Below are positions 1-8,578 of a stretch of DNA of 64,000 bases, in pieces. The notes beneath the pieces are model-generated. The model was not told the origin of the DNA. It was given only the letters and a program-made list of their open reading frames with translations, and searched no databases. The translations under genes were made by a program, and so were the position numbers. Source of the stretch: CAZLKN01 sp964560135 (GTDB taxonomy: Bacteria > Actinomycetota > JAICYB01); NCBI GenBank assembly GCA_964560135.1, contig CAZLKN010000004.1, positions 1 through 64,000 on the forward strand, written 5' to 3'. Each line of letters opens with the position of its first letter. Positions within the stretch are counted from its first letter, which is position 1.

Positions 1-428
1 CGTAGATCTGGTCGCCACCCCCGGGATGGTCCTTGCCACGGAAGAAGTGGTTGAAGCCGACCTCGTAGAGGCTGGCCGCCGAGGCGTAGGTAGACAGGTG
101 TCCGCCGATACCGGAGGCTTGCATGTTCGCGCGCAGCACCATCGCAGCGGCGTTCCAACGGATCAGCCGGCGGATGCGGCGCTCCATGTCCTCGTCGCCG
201 GGGAAGGGAGGCTCCTCCTCGGGGGCGATGGTGTTCACGTAGTGGGTGGAGACCATGGACGGCACCCCGATCTGCAGCCGGCGGGCCTCCATCAGCAGGC
301 GTCGCAACAGGTAGGACGCCCGCAAGCCACCGCGGGCCTCCGACACGTCGCCCAGGGCCTGGAGCCATTCGGCGGTCTCCAGAGGGTCGATGTCGGGGAG
401 CTGGTCGAAGAGTTCGTCGAAAGCCATC
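1..428 (-). CDS. aceE: Pyruvate dehydrogenase E1 component, homodimeric type (5' part only)
   Basis: The first 142 residues of the E1 subunit, which decarboxylates pyruvate with thiamine diphosphate in the pyruvate dehydrogenase complex. The gene runs off the left edge of the window; the full family length is about 900 residues. Visible family hallmarks are the segment YVNTIAPEEEPPFPGDE (about residue 63 on), RRLIRWNAAAMVLRAN, GGHLSTYASAASLYEVGFNH (the His of the ThDP site region) and FFRGKDHPGGGD. The start is the ATG at 428; no earlier in-frame start fits the family N-terminus. The ribosome site is weak. It is read toward the window edge, away from everything else here, so its operon partners are outside. 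The family assignment is secure. Confidence 0.93.
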
Positions 429-470
429 GTGTCCACGTTACCCCTGTTGGACGCTCGCGGCACTCGGGCG

Positions 471-809
471 TTACGGCTGACCGTGTCCGAACTCCACGCA
501 GAGTCCTTCCGGGTCGCCGGTATCGGCGGACACATCGGCGAAGTGCGGCCAGAAGGGGACGAAGGCCCGGACGGTTATCGACTCCGGATCGCCGGCGTCC
601 GCGTACAGGTAGCCGTCGGTGTAGTAGACGCCCACCCATCCCTCGGAGGCCGAGTGGTGCAGGTACCACCCGCCGGCCTCGGTCTTCGTCCCGCCGTCGC
701 GGTACTCCTCGGGGGGTGTGGAGCGCCCCGAGCAGTGGAAGGCAGAGGCCGGGCCGGGGACGAGCACCGCGGCCACCGCGAACGCGGCAAGCACCGCCCG
801 AGGGATCAC
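471..809 (-). CDS. Small secreted protein coupled to alpha-amylase
   Basis: A 112-residue protein with a clear signal peptide (hydrophobic AVLAAFAVAAVLVPGPASA, likely cut after ASA). The mature part is about 90 residues, rich in aromatic residues, with two cysteines (FHCSG and GLCVEFG) that could form a disulfide. I recognise no family. Its GTG start overlaps the stop of the amylase gene by four bases (GTGA), so it is almost certainly translated with it, and both products are exported. A role as an accessory to starch or glucan handling outside the cell is inferred from position only. Confidence 0.8.
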   Translation of the reverse strand: MIPRAVLAAFAVAAVLVPGPASAFHCSGRSTPPEEYRDGGTKTEAGGWYLHHSASEGWVGVYYTDGYLYADAGDPESITVRAFVPFWPHFADVSADTGDPEGLCVEFGHGQP

Positions 810-3244
810 CGCCCACCTCCGACATCGACCACGGCCTCAACAGCCGCCGGGCCCTCGTTGCCCGCGGCGTCCACGGCGCGCACGGTGTAGTGCCAGCGTC
901 CCGGGGGCGGCGACGCCTCTTCGGCGCTGTCCTCCGACGTCTGGGCCACGAGCTCGTGGCCGGCCCCCGACAGCGGGCTCCGGTAGATGCGGTAGGACAC
1001 GGCGTCGCCGTCCCATGCGAGCTCCACGTCACCATCGCGCACCGTGGCCTGAAGGGCCGACGGCGCATCGGGCGGGTCGAGGTCCTGGCCGGCGACGGGG
1101 ACGAGCACCGCGCCCGACAGGGCGTCGAGCTCCACCTCCACCGCACCGCCGGCGGTGGTGACCGCCTCGCCGGTGAGCGCATCGACGAGCTGGACGCCGT
1201 CGCGCATCACGCCTTCGAGCTCAACCCGGACACTGTGTGCCTCCGATGCGTGGGCGTTCACCACGACCACCGCCACCTCGTCGTCCCGCCCGCGGGCGTA
1301 GGCCGCGGTGCCGGCGTCGTCGTCGGCGTGCAGCATCTGCAGGGGGAAGGACCGCAGAGCCGGGTGCGCGGCCCGCGCCTGGATCAGGTCGGCGTGCCAG
1401 GCCCGCAGGTCGGCGTCCTCGCGGCCCCACGGGTAGGTCCGGCGGTTGTCGGGGTCGTTGTCGCCGGTGACCCCGGCCTCCGATCCGTAGTAGATCGTGG
1501 GGGCGCCGGGTGTCGTCATCTGGATCAGTGCGGCGAGTTTCAGCCGAGCGGCGCCCTCGGCGAGGTGCGCCGGGTCCTGCTTCTCCGTGGGCCCGTTACG
1601 TCCGGGTGTAAGCCGCCAGAGGATCCGTTGGGAGTCGTGGGAGTCGAGGAGGTTGAAGGAGTTGAGCGCCGCCGCCGGGGGCACGTCCTCCAGGGAGTTC
1701 AGGAGCAGCTCCGCGAAGCGGCTGGGGCTGGCGTCGGCTCCGGCCTGCTCGAGCGGCAGGTTGAGGTTCCCGAACAGCGACAGGACGGCTCCGCGGAACC
1801 GGTAGTTCATCGCGCCGTCGGCCATGTCGCCGCGGACCTTGGGAAGCACCGCGCCGCGGTGCCAGAGCTCCCCGACGATCGGGGCCTGAGGATCCGTCTG
1901 CTTCACCGCCGTCCGGAAACCGCGCCAGAAGTCGTCGGGGAAGGACTCGTGCAGCATCGAGTCGATCCGCCATCCGGCGGCCCCCGCCTCCAGCCAGCGC
2001 CGCGCGACCGCGTCGGGGGCGCCGTAGACGAGATCCCGGACGCCGGGGTGGGTCTTGTCCAGCAGCGGCAGCAGATCGATGCCGTGCCAGGACTCGTAGT
2101 AGGCGGCGTGATCGACCAGGTCGCCGGCGCACGGACCGTAGGGATACGCGCGGAAGCTGAACCAGCCGCGGTACGGCGAGCCGGCGTCCGAGCAGGCGCC
2201 ACCGCCGAAGCGGCGGTTGCGGTCGAAATACAGCGAGTCGCTGGAGGTTGCCACGAACACGCCGTCGAGGATGAGCCGGATCCCCCTGGCGCCGGCCTGG
2301 GCGACGAGCTCGTCGAACTGGGCATCGGTGCCCAGGCTTGGTTGGATCTTCGTGTAGTCGCGGGTGTCGTAGCCGTGGTTCGAGGCTGCCGCGAAGATCG
2401 GGTTCAGGTACAGGGCGGTGACCCCGAGATCGGCGAGGTGGTCGAGGGACGCGGTGATGCCGGCGATGTCGCCACCGAAGTAGTCGCGGTGGCGGAGCGG
2501 CTCGTCGCAGCCCTCGACGTAGGAGCGGCAGTGACCTTCCGGCAGTTCGTCCCAGTCCTTCATGACCGGGCGGCTCATGGGGTCCGAGGGCCAGTCGTAG
2601 CGGGGCTCGTCGCCCGTCGGGTCGTTCGACGCATCCCCGTTGCGGAAGCGGTCGGGGAGGATCTGATAGACGACGGCGTCCGACAGCCACCCGATCGGCT
2701 CGAAGGCGGGATCATGGACAGTGACATGGAAATCGCGGAAGCAGCACTCGAGGAGGTCGCCGAGCTCGGCCCCCGTCACGGTGCCCCGGCCCCCGCTCCA
2801 CCCGGCATCGTCGCGGTAGGTCACGCTGACCGGACCGTCGGCCACCTCGAAGCGGTACGAGAGGGTGGTGGGCCGCTCCGTGACCACACGCGCCTCCCAC
2901 CAGTCGCAGCGCCGGTCGGCCAGGGCCTCCTCGTAGCAGGCGATGCTGGCGCCGGCGAGGTCCATCCGCACCGTCTCCGTGCGGCCGGCCACCGCGTCGT
3001 GGAGCCGCAGGCGGACGGCGGTGGCGTCGTCGGCCGCCGTCCGCAGACGCAGGAGGATCTCGGTGCCAACGGGGGCCGCGCCCCAGGGCTGCCGGTACAG
3101 CGGGTCCCGGGTGTCGTGGGCGACGACCCCGGCCTCGATCGAGCCATCCCGGGGGACGAGCTCGCGCGGATCACCGTGCCCGGTACCTGCCAACCCGGCC
3201 ACGAGCGCGAGTGCGACCGCCAGTGCCGTCCCGTGCGTCCTCAC
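806..3244 (-). CDS. Secreted GH13 alpha-amylase / neopullulanase-type enzyme with C-terminal Fn3 domain
   Basis: An 812-residue exported glycoside hydrolase acting on alpha-glucans. It has an N-terminal signal peptide (TALAVALALVAGLAG), a beta-sandwich starch-binding-like region (about 30-160), the GH13 barrel (about 170-640) and a C-terminal beta domain followed by a fibronectin type III module (about 720-805). The catalytic set is visible: nucleophile Asp in GWRIDSMLHE (about 428), acid/base Glu in IVGELWH (about 456) and the transition-state Asp in LLDSHDSQ (about 532). The entry YQILPDRFRNGD and the segment FGGDIAGI are typical of cyclomaltodextrinase/neopullulanase-like members. Start is GTG with AAGGGG five bases upstream. 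The usual region I motif (DVVFNH-like) reads LDGVFVATSSD, so it is atypical there. Exact substrate is not determined. Confidence 0.92.
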   Translation of the reverse strand: MRTHGTALAVALALVAGLAGTGHGDPRELVPRDGSIEAGVVAHDTRDPLYRQPWGAAPVGTEILLRLRTAADDATAVRLRLHDAVAGRTETVRMDLAGASIACYEEALADRRCDWWEARVVTERPTTLSYRFEVADGPVSVTYRDDAGWSGGRGTVTGAELGDLLECCFRDFHVTVHDPAFEPIGWLSDAVVYQILPDRFRNGDASNDPTGDEPRYDWPSDPMSRPVMKDWDELPEGHCRSYVEGCDEPLRHRDYFGGDIAGITASLDHLADLGVTALYLNPIFAAASNHGYDTRDYTKIQPSLGTDAQFDELVAQAGARGIRLILDGVFVATSSDSLYFDRNRRFGGGACSDAGSPYRGWFSFRAYPYGPCAGDLVDHAAYYESWHGIDLLPLLDKTHPGVRDLVYGAPDAVARRWLEAGAAGWRIDSMLHESFPDDFWRGFRTAVKQTDPQAPIVGELWHRGAVLPKVRGDMADGAMNYRFRGAVLSLFGNLNLPLEQAGADASPSRFAELLLNSLEDVPPAAALNSFNLLDSHDSQRILWRLTPGRNGPTEKQDPAHLAEGAARLKLAALIQMTTPGAPTIYYGSEAGVTGDNDPDNRRTYPWGREDADLRAWHADLIQARAAHPALRSFPLQMLHADDDAGTAAYARGRDDEVAVVVVNAHASEAHSVRVELEGVMRDGVQLVDALTGEAVTTAGGAVEVELDALSGAVLVPVAGQDLDPPDAPSALQATVRDGDVELAWDGDAVSYRIYRSPLSGAGHELVAQTSEDSAEEASPPPGRWHYTVRAVDAAGNEGPAAVEAVVDVGGGR

Positions 3245-3385
3245 GCGGTCCCCTTGTTCGTTCGGTTACCTGACCTTTTCGCGACCGCAGCACAGCCTCC
3301 TGCCCGCCCTTTGGCCGCTGCCGTCGGAAGCTTGTTAATATATTGAACGAAGCTGGGACTCGAAATGAACCGTGAGAGGACCGGG
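3245..3385. promoter_or_regulatory. Divergent promoter region between amylase and LivK-like binding protein
   Basis: About 140 bases between two divergent genes. An AT-rich block at 3332-3345 (TTGTTAATATATTG) stands out from the GC-rich surroundings and contains -10-like hexamers in the rightward direction. No inverted repeat long enough to call an operator was seen. Confidence 0.35.
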
Positions 3386-5032
3386 ATGGCGCACAGCGCT
3401 AGGCCCCGCGGGCCGGGGGTGCTCTACAGCGCCTTGGCTCTCGTGCTTCTCATCGTGTTGTCGGTGGTGTCGCTGACCACCCTCCAGCCTCCGCCTCCGA
3501 CCATCGCGGAATTCGCCCCGCAGGCCCTCGAACAGATCGAGGAGGCTCCCGAGGAGCAGACGAGCGACTTCGGGACGGGAGAGGGGGGTGCAGGCGTCCC
3601 GGGGGACGAACCGGGCTCCGTGGAGGCGGCGCCGACCGACCCACCGATCGACATTCCCCGGATCCGCCGCTGTATCGGCGACCCGCCCCGGCAGATCGAG
3701 GACCCGCAATCGCCCCCCTGCGTCCCCTACTGGGACGGGGACAACGGCGGCGCAACCAGCATGGGTGTCACCCGCGACGAGATCAGGGTGGCGCTCCCCG
3801 ACAACGGAGTCCAGCGCGAGTATCGGCTCCTCCAGAATTTCTTCAACTCCCGATTCGAGTTCTACGGTCGCAAGATCATTCTCGAGCCTTCCCACCCGAC
3901 CTCCGGGAGCAGCGTGGCCGAGATGCATGCCGATGCGGCCAACGTCAGGGAGATGGAAGCTTTTGCCTCCCTCAACTATGCCGCCGATCTCTACGGCGGC
4001 CAGACGGCCTACTACGACGCGCTGGCACGGCACAAGGTCATCGGCGTGGACGTGCGTCCGATGTGGGCCGGGGAGAGGCGACTTGCGGCGAACGCGCCCT
4101 ACCAGTGGAACTACCTCCCGGGCTCCGACGACGTCGGCAACACCTTGCTCGGTGAGTGGATGTGCAAGCAGCTCGTCGGCGACCCCCCGGAATACGCGGG
4201 GCCGGGAACCGCTCCGAGCGCGATCAACGATGGTCCACGGGTCTTCGGTCTGGTGACCACCACGGTGGAACAGATCGGAGCCGATCCGACCGTGCTGCGC
4301 GATCGGCTGCAAAGCTGCGGCGGCGGCTTCGCCCGGGAGGCCGAGCTGAACGAGCAGTTCGACGCCGAGAGCGCACAGACCGTCGTCCTGCAGATGCAGG
4401 CGAGCGACGTCACCTCGATCGTCTGCACCTGCCACTCTGGGCCCCTGTCCACGCTGATGATCGCGGCCACCAACCAGGGCTACTTCCCGGAGTGGGTCGT
4501 GAACTCCTTCATGTACATGGACCAGGACGTCGCAGGCCAGCTGTCGCCCGGACAGCAGCGCATCCGCCTCTTCGGACAGACGGTTCGGCAGAAGAGCGTG
4601 GCGCCCCCCGACATGCCCTCGACGTGGGCGATCCGCGAGGCGGACCCGTCGTACACACCGTCAATGGCCGGCACCGACCTGGACTACTACACGATCGCCT
4701 ACTACCAGTACCCGGGGATGCTCTTGCTCGCCTCCGGCATCCAGATGGCGGGCCCGAACCTGACCCCGTTCACGTTCGAGCAGGGACTGCACCGGACGCA
4801 GTTCCCCAACCCGGACGCAGACGGCCCACCCCATTTCCAGGCGCACGTCGGGTTCGCGGGCGATCACACGATGGTGAACACAGCTGCCGTCATCTGGTGG
4901 AGCGACAACGAGTCCTCCTACGCGACGAACGGCGCCCGCGGAACCTACTGCTACGCCGAGCTCGGACGCCGCTACGGCGTGGGGACGTGGCCCGACGAGC
5001 AGCAAACCCTGTTCGAGCCACCGTGCCGTTGA
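3386..5032 (+). CDS. LivK-type periplasmic substrate-binding protein, membrane-anchored
   Basis: A 548-residue protein of the type I periplasmic binding fold used by branched-chain amino acid (LIV/HAAT) ABC importers. It starts with a single hydrophobic anchor (YSALALVLLIVLSVVSLTTL) without a lipobox cysteine, then a Pro/Glu-rich linker (about 35-100) and the ligand-binding region starting near TRDEIRVALPDNG. ATG 3386 is chosen because GAGAGGA lies five bases upstream; an in-frame ATG at 3365 has no ribosome site. It stands alone here. The only LIV-type permease and ATPase genes in the window are 51-59 kb away (56792-62426), and it could serve them. Ligand unknown; paired cysteines in the second lobe (VCTCHSG) are notable. 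Confidence 0.82.
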   Translation: MAHSARPRGPGVLYSALALVLLIVLSVVSLTTLQPPPPTIAEFAPQALEQIEEAPEEQTSDFGTGEGGAGVPGDEPGSVEAAPTDPPIDIPRIRRCIGDPPRQIEDPQSPPCVPYWDGDNGGATSMGVTRDEIRVALPDNGVQREYRLLQNFFNSRFEFYGRKIILEPSHPTSGSSVAEMHADAANVREMEAFASLNYAADLYGGQTAYYDALARHKVIGVDVRPMWAGERRLAANAPYQWNYLPGSDDVGNTLLGEWMCKQLVGDPPEYAGPGTAPSAINDGPRVFGLVTTTVEQIGADPTVLRDRLQSCGGGFAREAELNEQFDAESAQTVVLQMQASDVTSIVCTCHSGPLSTLMIAATNQGYFPEWVVNSFMYMDQDVAGQLSPGQQRIRLFGQTVRQKSVAPPDMPSTWAIREADPSYTPSMAGTDLDYYTIAYYQYPGMLLLASGIQMAGPNLTPFTFEQGLHRTQFPNPDADGPPHFQAHVGFAGDHTMVNTAAVIWWSDNESSYATNGARGTYCYAELGRRYGVGTWPDEQQTLFEPPCR

Positions 5033-5040
5033 GCGGACGC

Positions 5041-5871
5041 CTACCAGGGGTCGATCGCGGACCGGTGACCGACGTAGGTGGTGTGCGTCACGAGGGCGTC
5101 GCCGGACAGCACGTGCAGCAGGCAGGCGGGCGGCTCGAGGATCAGGCGGGGCGGGGCCCCGGGGACCAGGTCGAGATGCAGCTGGAAACCGCTGCTCGGG
5201 GCCGCCGTCGCGAGGGCGCCCGCCCACAGCGTCTGGATGGGTCGGTGCACGTGACCGCAGGTGATCCCCTTCACCTGTGGGTTCGCTGCGACCACGCGCT
5301 CGAAGGGCGCCGGGTCGGACAGCCCGATCCCGTCCATCCATCCCACCCCGGTCGCGAACGGCGGATGGTGCATGCACAGCAGCGTCGGACGGTCCGGCTC
5401 GAGGGACAGCACGCGCTCGAGCCATCCCAGCCGTACGTCACAGAGCCGGCCGGACGCGCTCCCCTCCTCGAGGGTGTCCAGCGCGACGACCCGCACCGGA
5501 TCGAGGTCCACGACGTACTGGACGAACCCCCCGTCGCAGGTCTCCAGACGCCCCTCGAAGACCTCGATGAGGGTGGCGCGTTCGTCGTGATTGCCCGGGA
5601 CGACGCGATACGGCATGCGCAATTCGTCCAGGATCTCCCGCGCCCTCATGTTCTCGGCGGATCCTCCGCCGGAGGTCAGATCGCCGGTCACGAGCACCAG
5701 GTCGGGTCGCGGCTCGAGGGCGTTCAGATGCTCCACAGCGGCCACGGCGGCCGCATCGGTGTCGATGATCCTGGCGAGTGCATCGTCCGCCCCGACGCAA
5801 TGTGGATCGGTGAGCTGCGCGATGATGCGCCGCCCGTCCCGGCCCCCTCGGTCCCCGGCTCCCGATCCCAT
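5041..5871 (-). CDS. Calcineurin-like phosphodiesterase (CpdA / cyclic nucleotide phosphodiesterase class III type)
   Basis: A 276-residue cytoplasmic metallophosphoesterase. All five metal-site blocks are present: QLTDPH (D-x-H), VTGDLTSGG, VVPGNHDER, CMHHPPF and ITCGHVHRP. Length, the GNHD...MHHPP spacing and the C-terminal domain resemble CpdA-like 3',5'-cyclic-nucleotide phosphodiesterases. ATG 5871 was chosen over the longer reading because AAGGA lies seven bases before it and residues upstream are low-complexity Arg/Pro/Ser. It converges with the binding-protein gene (8 bases apart) and diverges from the amylase-family gene at 5988. Whether it cleaves cAMP or another phosphodiester is unknown. 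Confidence 0.86.
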   Translation of the reverse strand: MGSGAGDRGGRDGRRIIAQLTDPHCVGADDALARIIDTDAAAVAAVEHLNALEPRPDLVLVTGDLTSGGGSAENMRAREILDELRMPYRVVPGNHDERATLIEVFEGRLETCDGGFVQYVVDLDPVRVVALDTLEEGSASGRLCDVRLGWLERVLSLEPDRPTLLCMHHPPFATGVGWMDGIGLSDPAPFERVVAANPQVKGITCGHVHRPIQTLWAGALATAAPSSGFQLHLDLVPGAPPRLILEPPACLLHVLSGDALVTHTTYVGHRSAIDPW

Positions 5872-5987
5872 CTCGCGATCCTTCCCGTCGTCGGCCGTCG
5901 GATGACGAGCACGATAACGGGTGCGCCGGAGGAACGCCCGGAGACCCGGGACCGGCGGCCCGCCCTCACGTTCGGGAGGTCGAACAC

Positions 5988-8567
5988 ATGAACATGCCGA
6001 TCCTCGTCCCGCCGGGAGCGTCCGACGATCTCGTCTCGAAGCTGAGCGGGCTGGGCTTCGCCGTCGAGACCGATCCGGGCTCCGGGGACCTCGGCGTTCC
6101 CCCCGAACCCGCAGACGAGAACTGGGACGAGTGGTGGCGCGCGTCCGCACTGAGCCCGCGGATGCGCCTGGCCCCGCAGGGTCACCCCGCGGCGCCGGAG
6201 GTGTGGGAGCAGCGGTGGCCGGTGATCTGCGACGCGCTCCTGCTCCACCGCCGATTCTTCCCCTATCTCGCCGCCTCGGCCGCGGCCTCCGGCTTGCAGT
6301 TCGCGACCGCGGAGCCGGTGGACGGCGGGTGGTCGCTCGGCGACCGTCTGATCGTCGCGCATCCCGGCACCGGAACCGTCGACGTGCCGGCGGGCACGTG
6401 GGTCCGGTTCGAGGGCGTGGAGCGCGTGCGGGGGCCGGCCACGGTGCCCGTCGAGGGGGGTCCGCAGGTGGCCTTCCAGCGCGAGGGGTCGGTGGTACCC
6501 ACCTGGGGGCCGCGGCGACACGAGCCCGAGCTCGTCCTGCACGTGGCCGTCGGCGGGAGCGACGCGTTCGACCTCCCCGACGGCACCCAACTCCGGCTGG
6601 AACCCGACCGGCTCCTCGTGACAGGACCGGAACGCGACCTCGTGGTGCTCGCCGACGGGGTGCCGGTCCTCAAGGCGAGGACCGACGACCTGGACGCCGA
6701 CCTCCGATACGCCGTCGCCGTCCGCGAGAAACTCCTGGCCCTGGGCACCGGCGAACCCGGATGGCTGGGCTGGATGGACTTCGCTGAGGTGCGACGTGCC
6801 GCGGAGGCCGAGGCCGCCCGGGGCGTCCACCACTACTACGACATCGAGCCCGCCGCTCCCGGGCCCGAGGATCAGACGACGGTGCGGATCACCACCGACA
6901 CCGAGCTCACCGCCGCGTGGGTCTACGCGACCGACGACGGGTCCGAGCCCGGCGGACACCGGGGGGTCGCTGAGCGCGGCTACGAGGTGGCGATGGAACC
7001 GGACGCAGAGCAGCGCTACCGCGCACGGCTCCCCGCCCGCCCCGCCGGGACGGTCGTCCGGTACCGGATCGAGACCGTACAGGGCGGCGCCGGCCGCTAC
7101 GTGGACGACGCCGCCCCCGACTACAGCTTCCCGACCCCCAACGTCGGGTTCACCAGACCGTCGCGCAGCGCGTACGCGTACCGCGTCACCGACCGGCCCG
7201 CACCCGGCTGGGTCCGCGACGCGGTCGTGTACCACCTGCTCGTCGATCGCTTCGCCACCGGATCGCCCGAGCCGCTCCTCCCGCCGGAGGAGCTCGGGTT
7301 CCTGGCCTTCGCAGGTGGCCGCCTCCAAGGGGTGATCGACCGTCTCGACCACATCGCGGATCTGGGCGCCAACACCCTCTGGCTGGCACCGATCTTCCGC
7401 GCCGACATGAACGTCTGCTACGACGTCCGCGACCTGTTCGACGTGGATCCGCGGCTCGGGTCGCTCGACGACGTCCGGGCCCTGTGCGGTGAGGCGCACC
7501 GGCGCGGGATGCGCGTGATCCTCGACTTCGAACCCTCGTACCTCGGCAGCCAGCACCCGTTCGTGCTCGAGGCCCGGCACGACCCGGCGAGCCCCTACCG
7601 GGCGTGGTTCCACCACGACGACGCGGGACTGCCCTACGGCTGGTTCTCCAGCCCGATCCTGATCGCTCTCGACCACGACCACGCCGAGGTACGCGACCAC
7701 ATGCTGGCCGCGGCACGCTTCTGGCTGGAGCAGGGCTTCGACGGGTTCCGGCTGGACTCCGCGCACGCAGCCTCACTCGAGTTCTGGGCGCACTTCGGAC
7801 AGGCGGTGCGGGACACGAACCCGGACGCGTTCACGATCGTCGAAGCCACCCGTCCGCTCGACGAATGCCTACGCTACCGCGGACGGGTGGACGGCTTCCT
7901 CGACTTCGACGTGTGCGGCGCCCTGCGGGCCTTCGCGGGAGCGGGAACGTGCAAAGCCTCCGACCTCGACTGGGTGCTGTCCTCGCGCGCCGAGCTGCCC
8001 GACGGGTTCGTGCCCGGAACCTTCTTCGAGAACCACGACATGGACCGGTTCACCGCGACCGCCGGGGGCGACCCCCGCCGCCTCCGGCTCGCCCACCTGC
8101 TGCTGCTCAGCGCACCGGGCGTGCCGATCCTCTACTACGGCACCGAGATCGGACTGAGCCAGGCCGAGCCGGGCGCGCTGGGCTCCCTCAGCCGGATGCC
8201 GATGCTGTGGGGGGCACAGCAGGACACGCGGCTGTTCGACGACGTCCGCGCCCTCGTCCGGATGCGCCGGGACACCGCAGCCTTGCGTTCCGGCTCCCAC
8301 CGCACGCTGCACGTGGACGACGACGCCGCAACCTACGCCTTCGCACGCGAACTCGACGACCAGCGGGTGATCGTCGTCGTGAACGGCTCGGACGCTGCGC
8401 GAACCGTGTCCCTCGAAGCGGACACGGGACCGTTGGAACGGATCTCACCCGGCTTCGGCACCTCAGAGGTCACCACGGTGGACGGACGGATCCAGATCGG
8501 GCTGGATGCCTTCGGGGGCTGCGTGCTCCTCCGCACCGGAGACGCGGGCCACGCTCCCATTCGTTAG
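5988..8567 (+). CDS. GH13 amylase-family enzyme with GH31-tail-like N-terminal region
   Basis: An 859-residue cytoplasmic protein (no signal peptide). The second half is a GH13 barrel: VVYHLLVDRFATG, ANTLWLAPIF, nucleophile Asp in GFRLDSAHA (about 589), acid/base Glu in TIVEATRP (about 621) and Asp in FFENHDMDRF (about 684), then a C-terminal beta domain. Residues about 290-385 look like the beta-sandwich module that precedes cyclomaltodextrinase-type catalytic domains. The first 190 residues (EWWRASALSPRMRLAPQG, HRRFFPYLAASAAASG, then beta-rich DVPAGTWVRFEG) resemble the part of GH31 alpha-glucosidases that follows the barrel, without a GH31 catalytic domain. Start ATG has GGGAGGT seven bases upstream. 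It heads a three-gene operon with two phosphohydrolases. Substrate unknown; an intracellular alpha-glucan or maltodextrin is likely. Confidence 0.87.
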   Translation: MNMPILVPPGASDDLVSKLSGLGFAVETDPGSGDLGVPPEPADENWDEWWRASALSPRMRLAPQGHPAAPEVWEQRWPVICDALLLHRRFFPYLAASAAASGLQFATAEPVDGGWSLGDRLIVAHPGTGTVDVPAGTWVRFEGVERVRGPATVPVEGGPQVAFQREGSVVPTWGPRRHEPELVLHVAVGGSDAFDLPDGTQLRLEPDRLLVTGPERDLVVLADGVPVLKARTDDLDADLRYAVAVREKLLALGTGEPGWLGWMDFAEVRRAAEAEAARGVHHYYDIEPAAPGPEDQTTVRITTDTELTAAWVYATDDGSEPGGHRGVAERGYEVAMEPDAEQRYRARLPARPAGTVVRYRIETVQGGAGRYVDDAAPDYSFPTPNVGFTRPSRSAYAYRVTDRPAPGWVRDAVVYHLLVDRFATGSPEPLLPPEELGFLAFAGGRLQGVIDRLDHIADLGANTLWLAPIFRADMNVCYDVRDLFDVDPRLGSLDDVRALCGEAHRRGMRVILDFEPSYLGSQHPFVLEARHDPASPYRAWFHHDDAGLPYGWFSSPILIALDHDHAEVRDHMLAAARFWLEQGFDGFRLDSAHAASLEFWAHFGQAVRDTNPDAFTIVEATRPLDECLRYRGRVDGFLDFDVCGALRAFAGAGTCKASDLDWVLSSRAELPDGFVPGTFFENHDMDRFTATAGGDPRRLRLAHLLLLSAPGVPILYYGTEIGLSQAEPGALGSLSRMPMLWGAQQDTRLFDDVRALVRMRRDTAALRSGSHRTLHVDDDAATYAFARELDDQRVIVVVNGSDAARTVSLEADTGPLERISPGFGTSEVTTVDGRIQIGLDAFGGCVLLRTGDAGHAPIR

Positions 8568-8578
8568 GATGATTGCCT

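Noticed and set aside
26..3346. A 1106-codon open frame on the plus strand
   Set aside because: It is the mirror of the amylase and aceE genes; high GC leaves antisense frames open. No domain is recognisable and the opposite strand has complete GH13 motifs.
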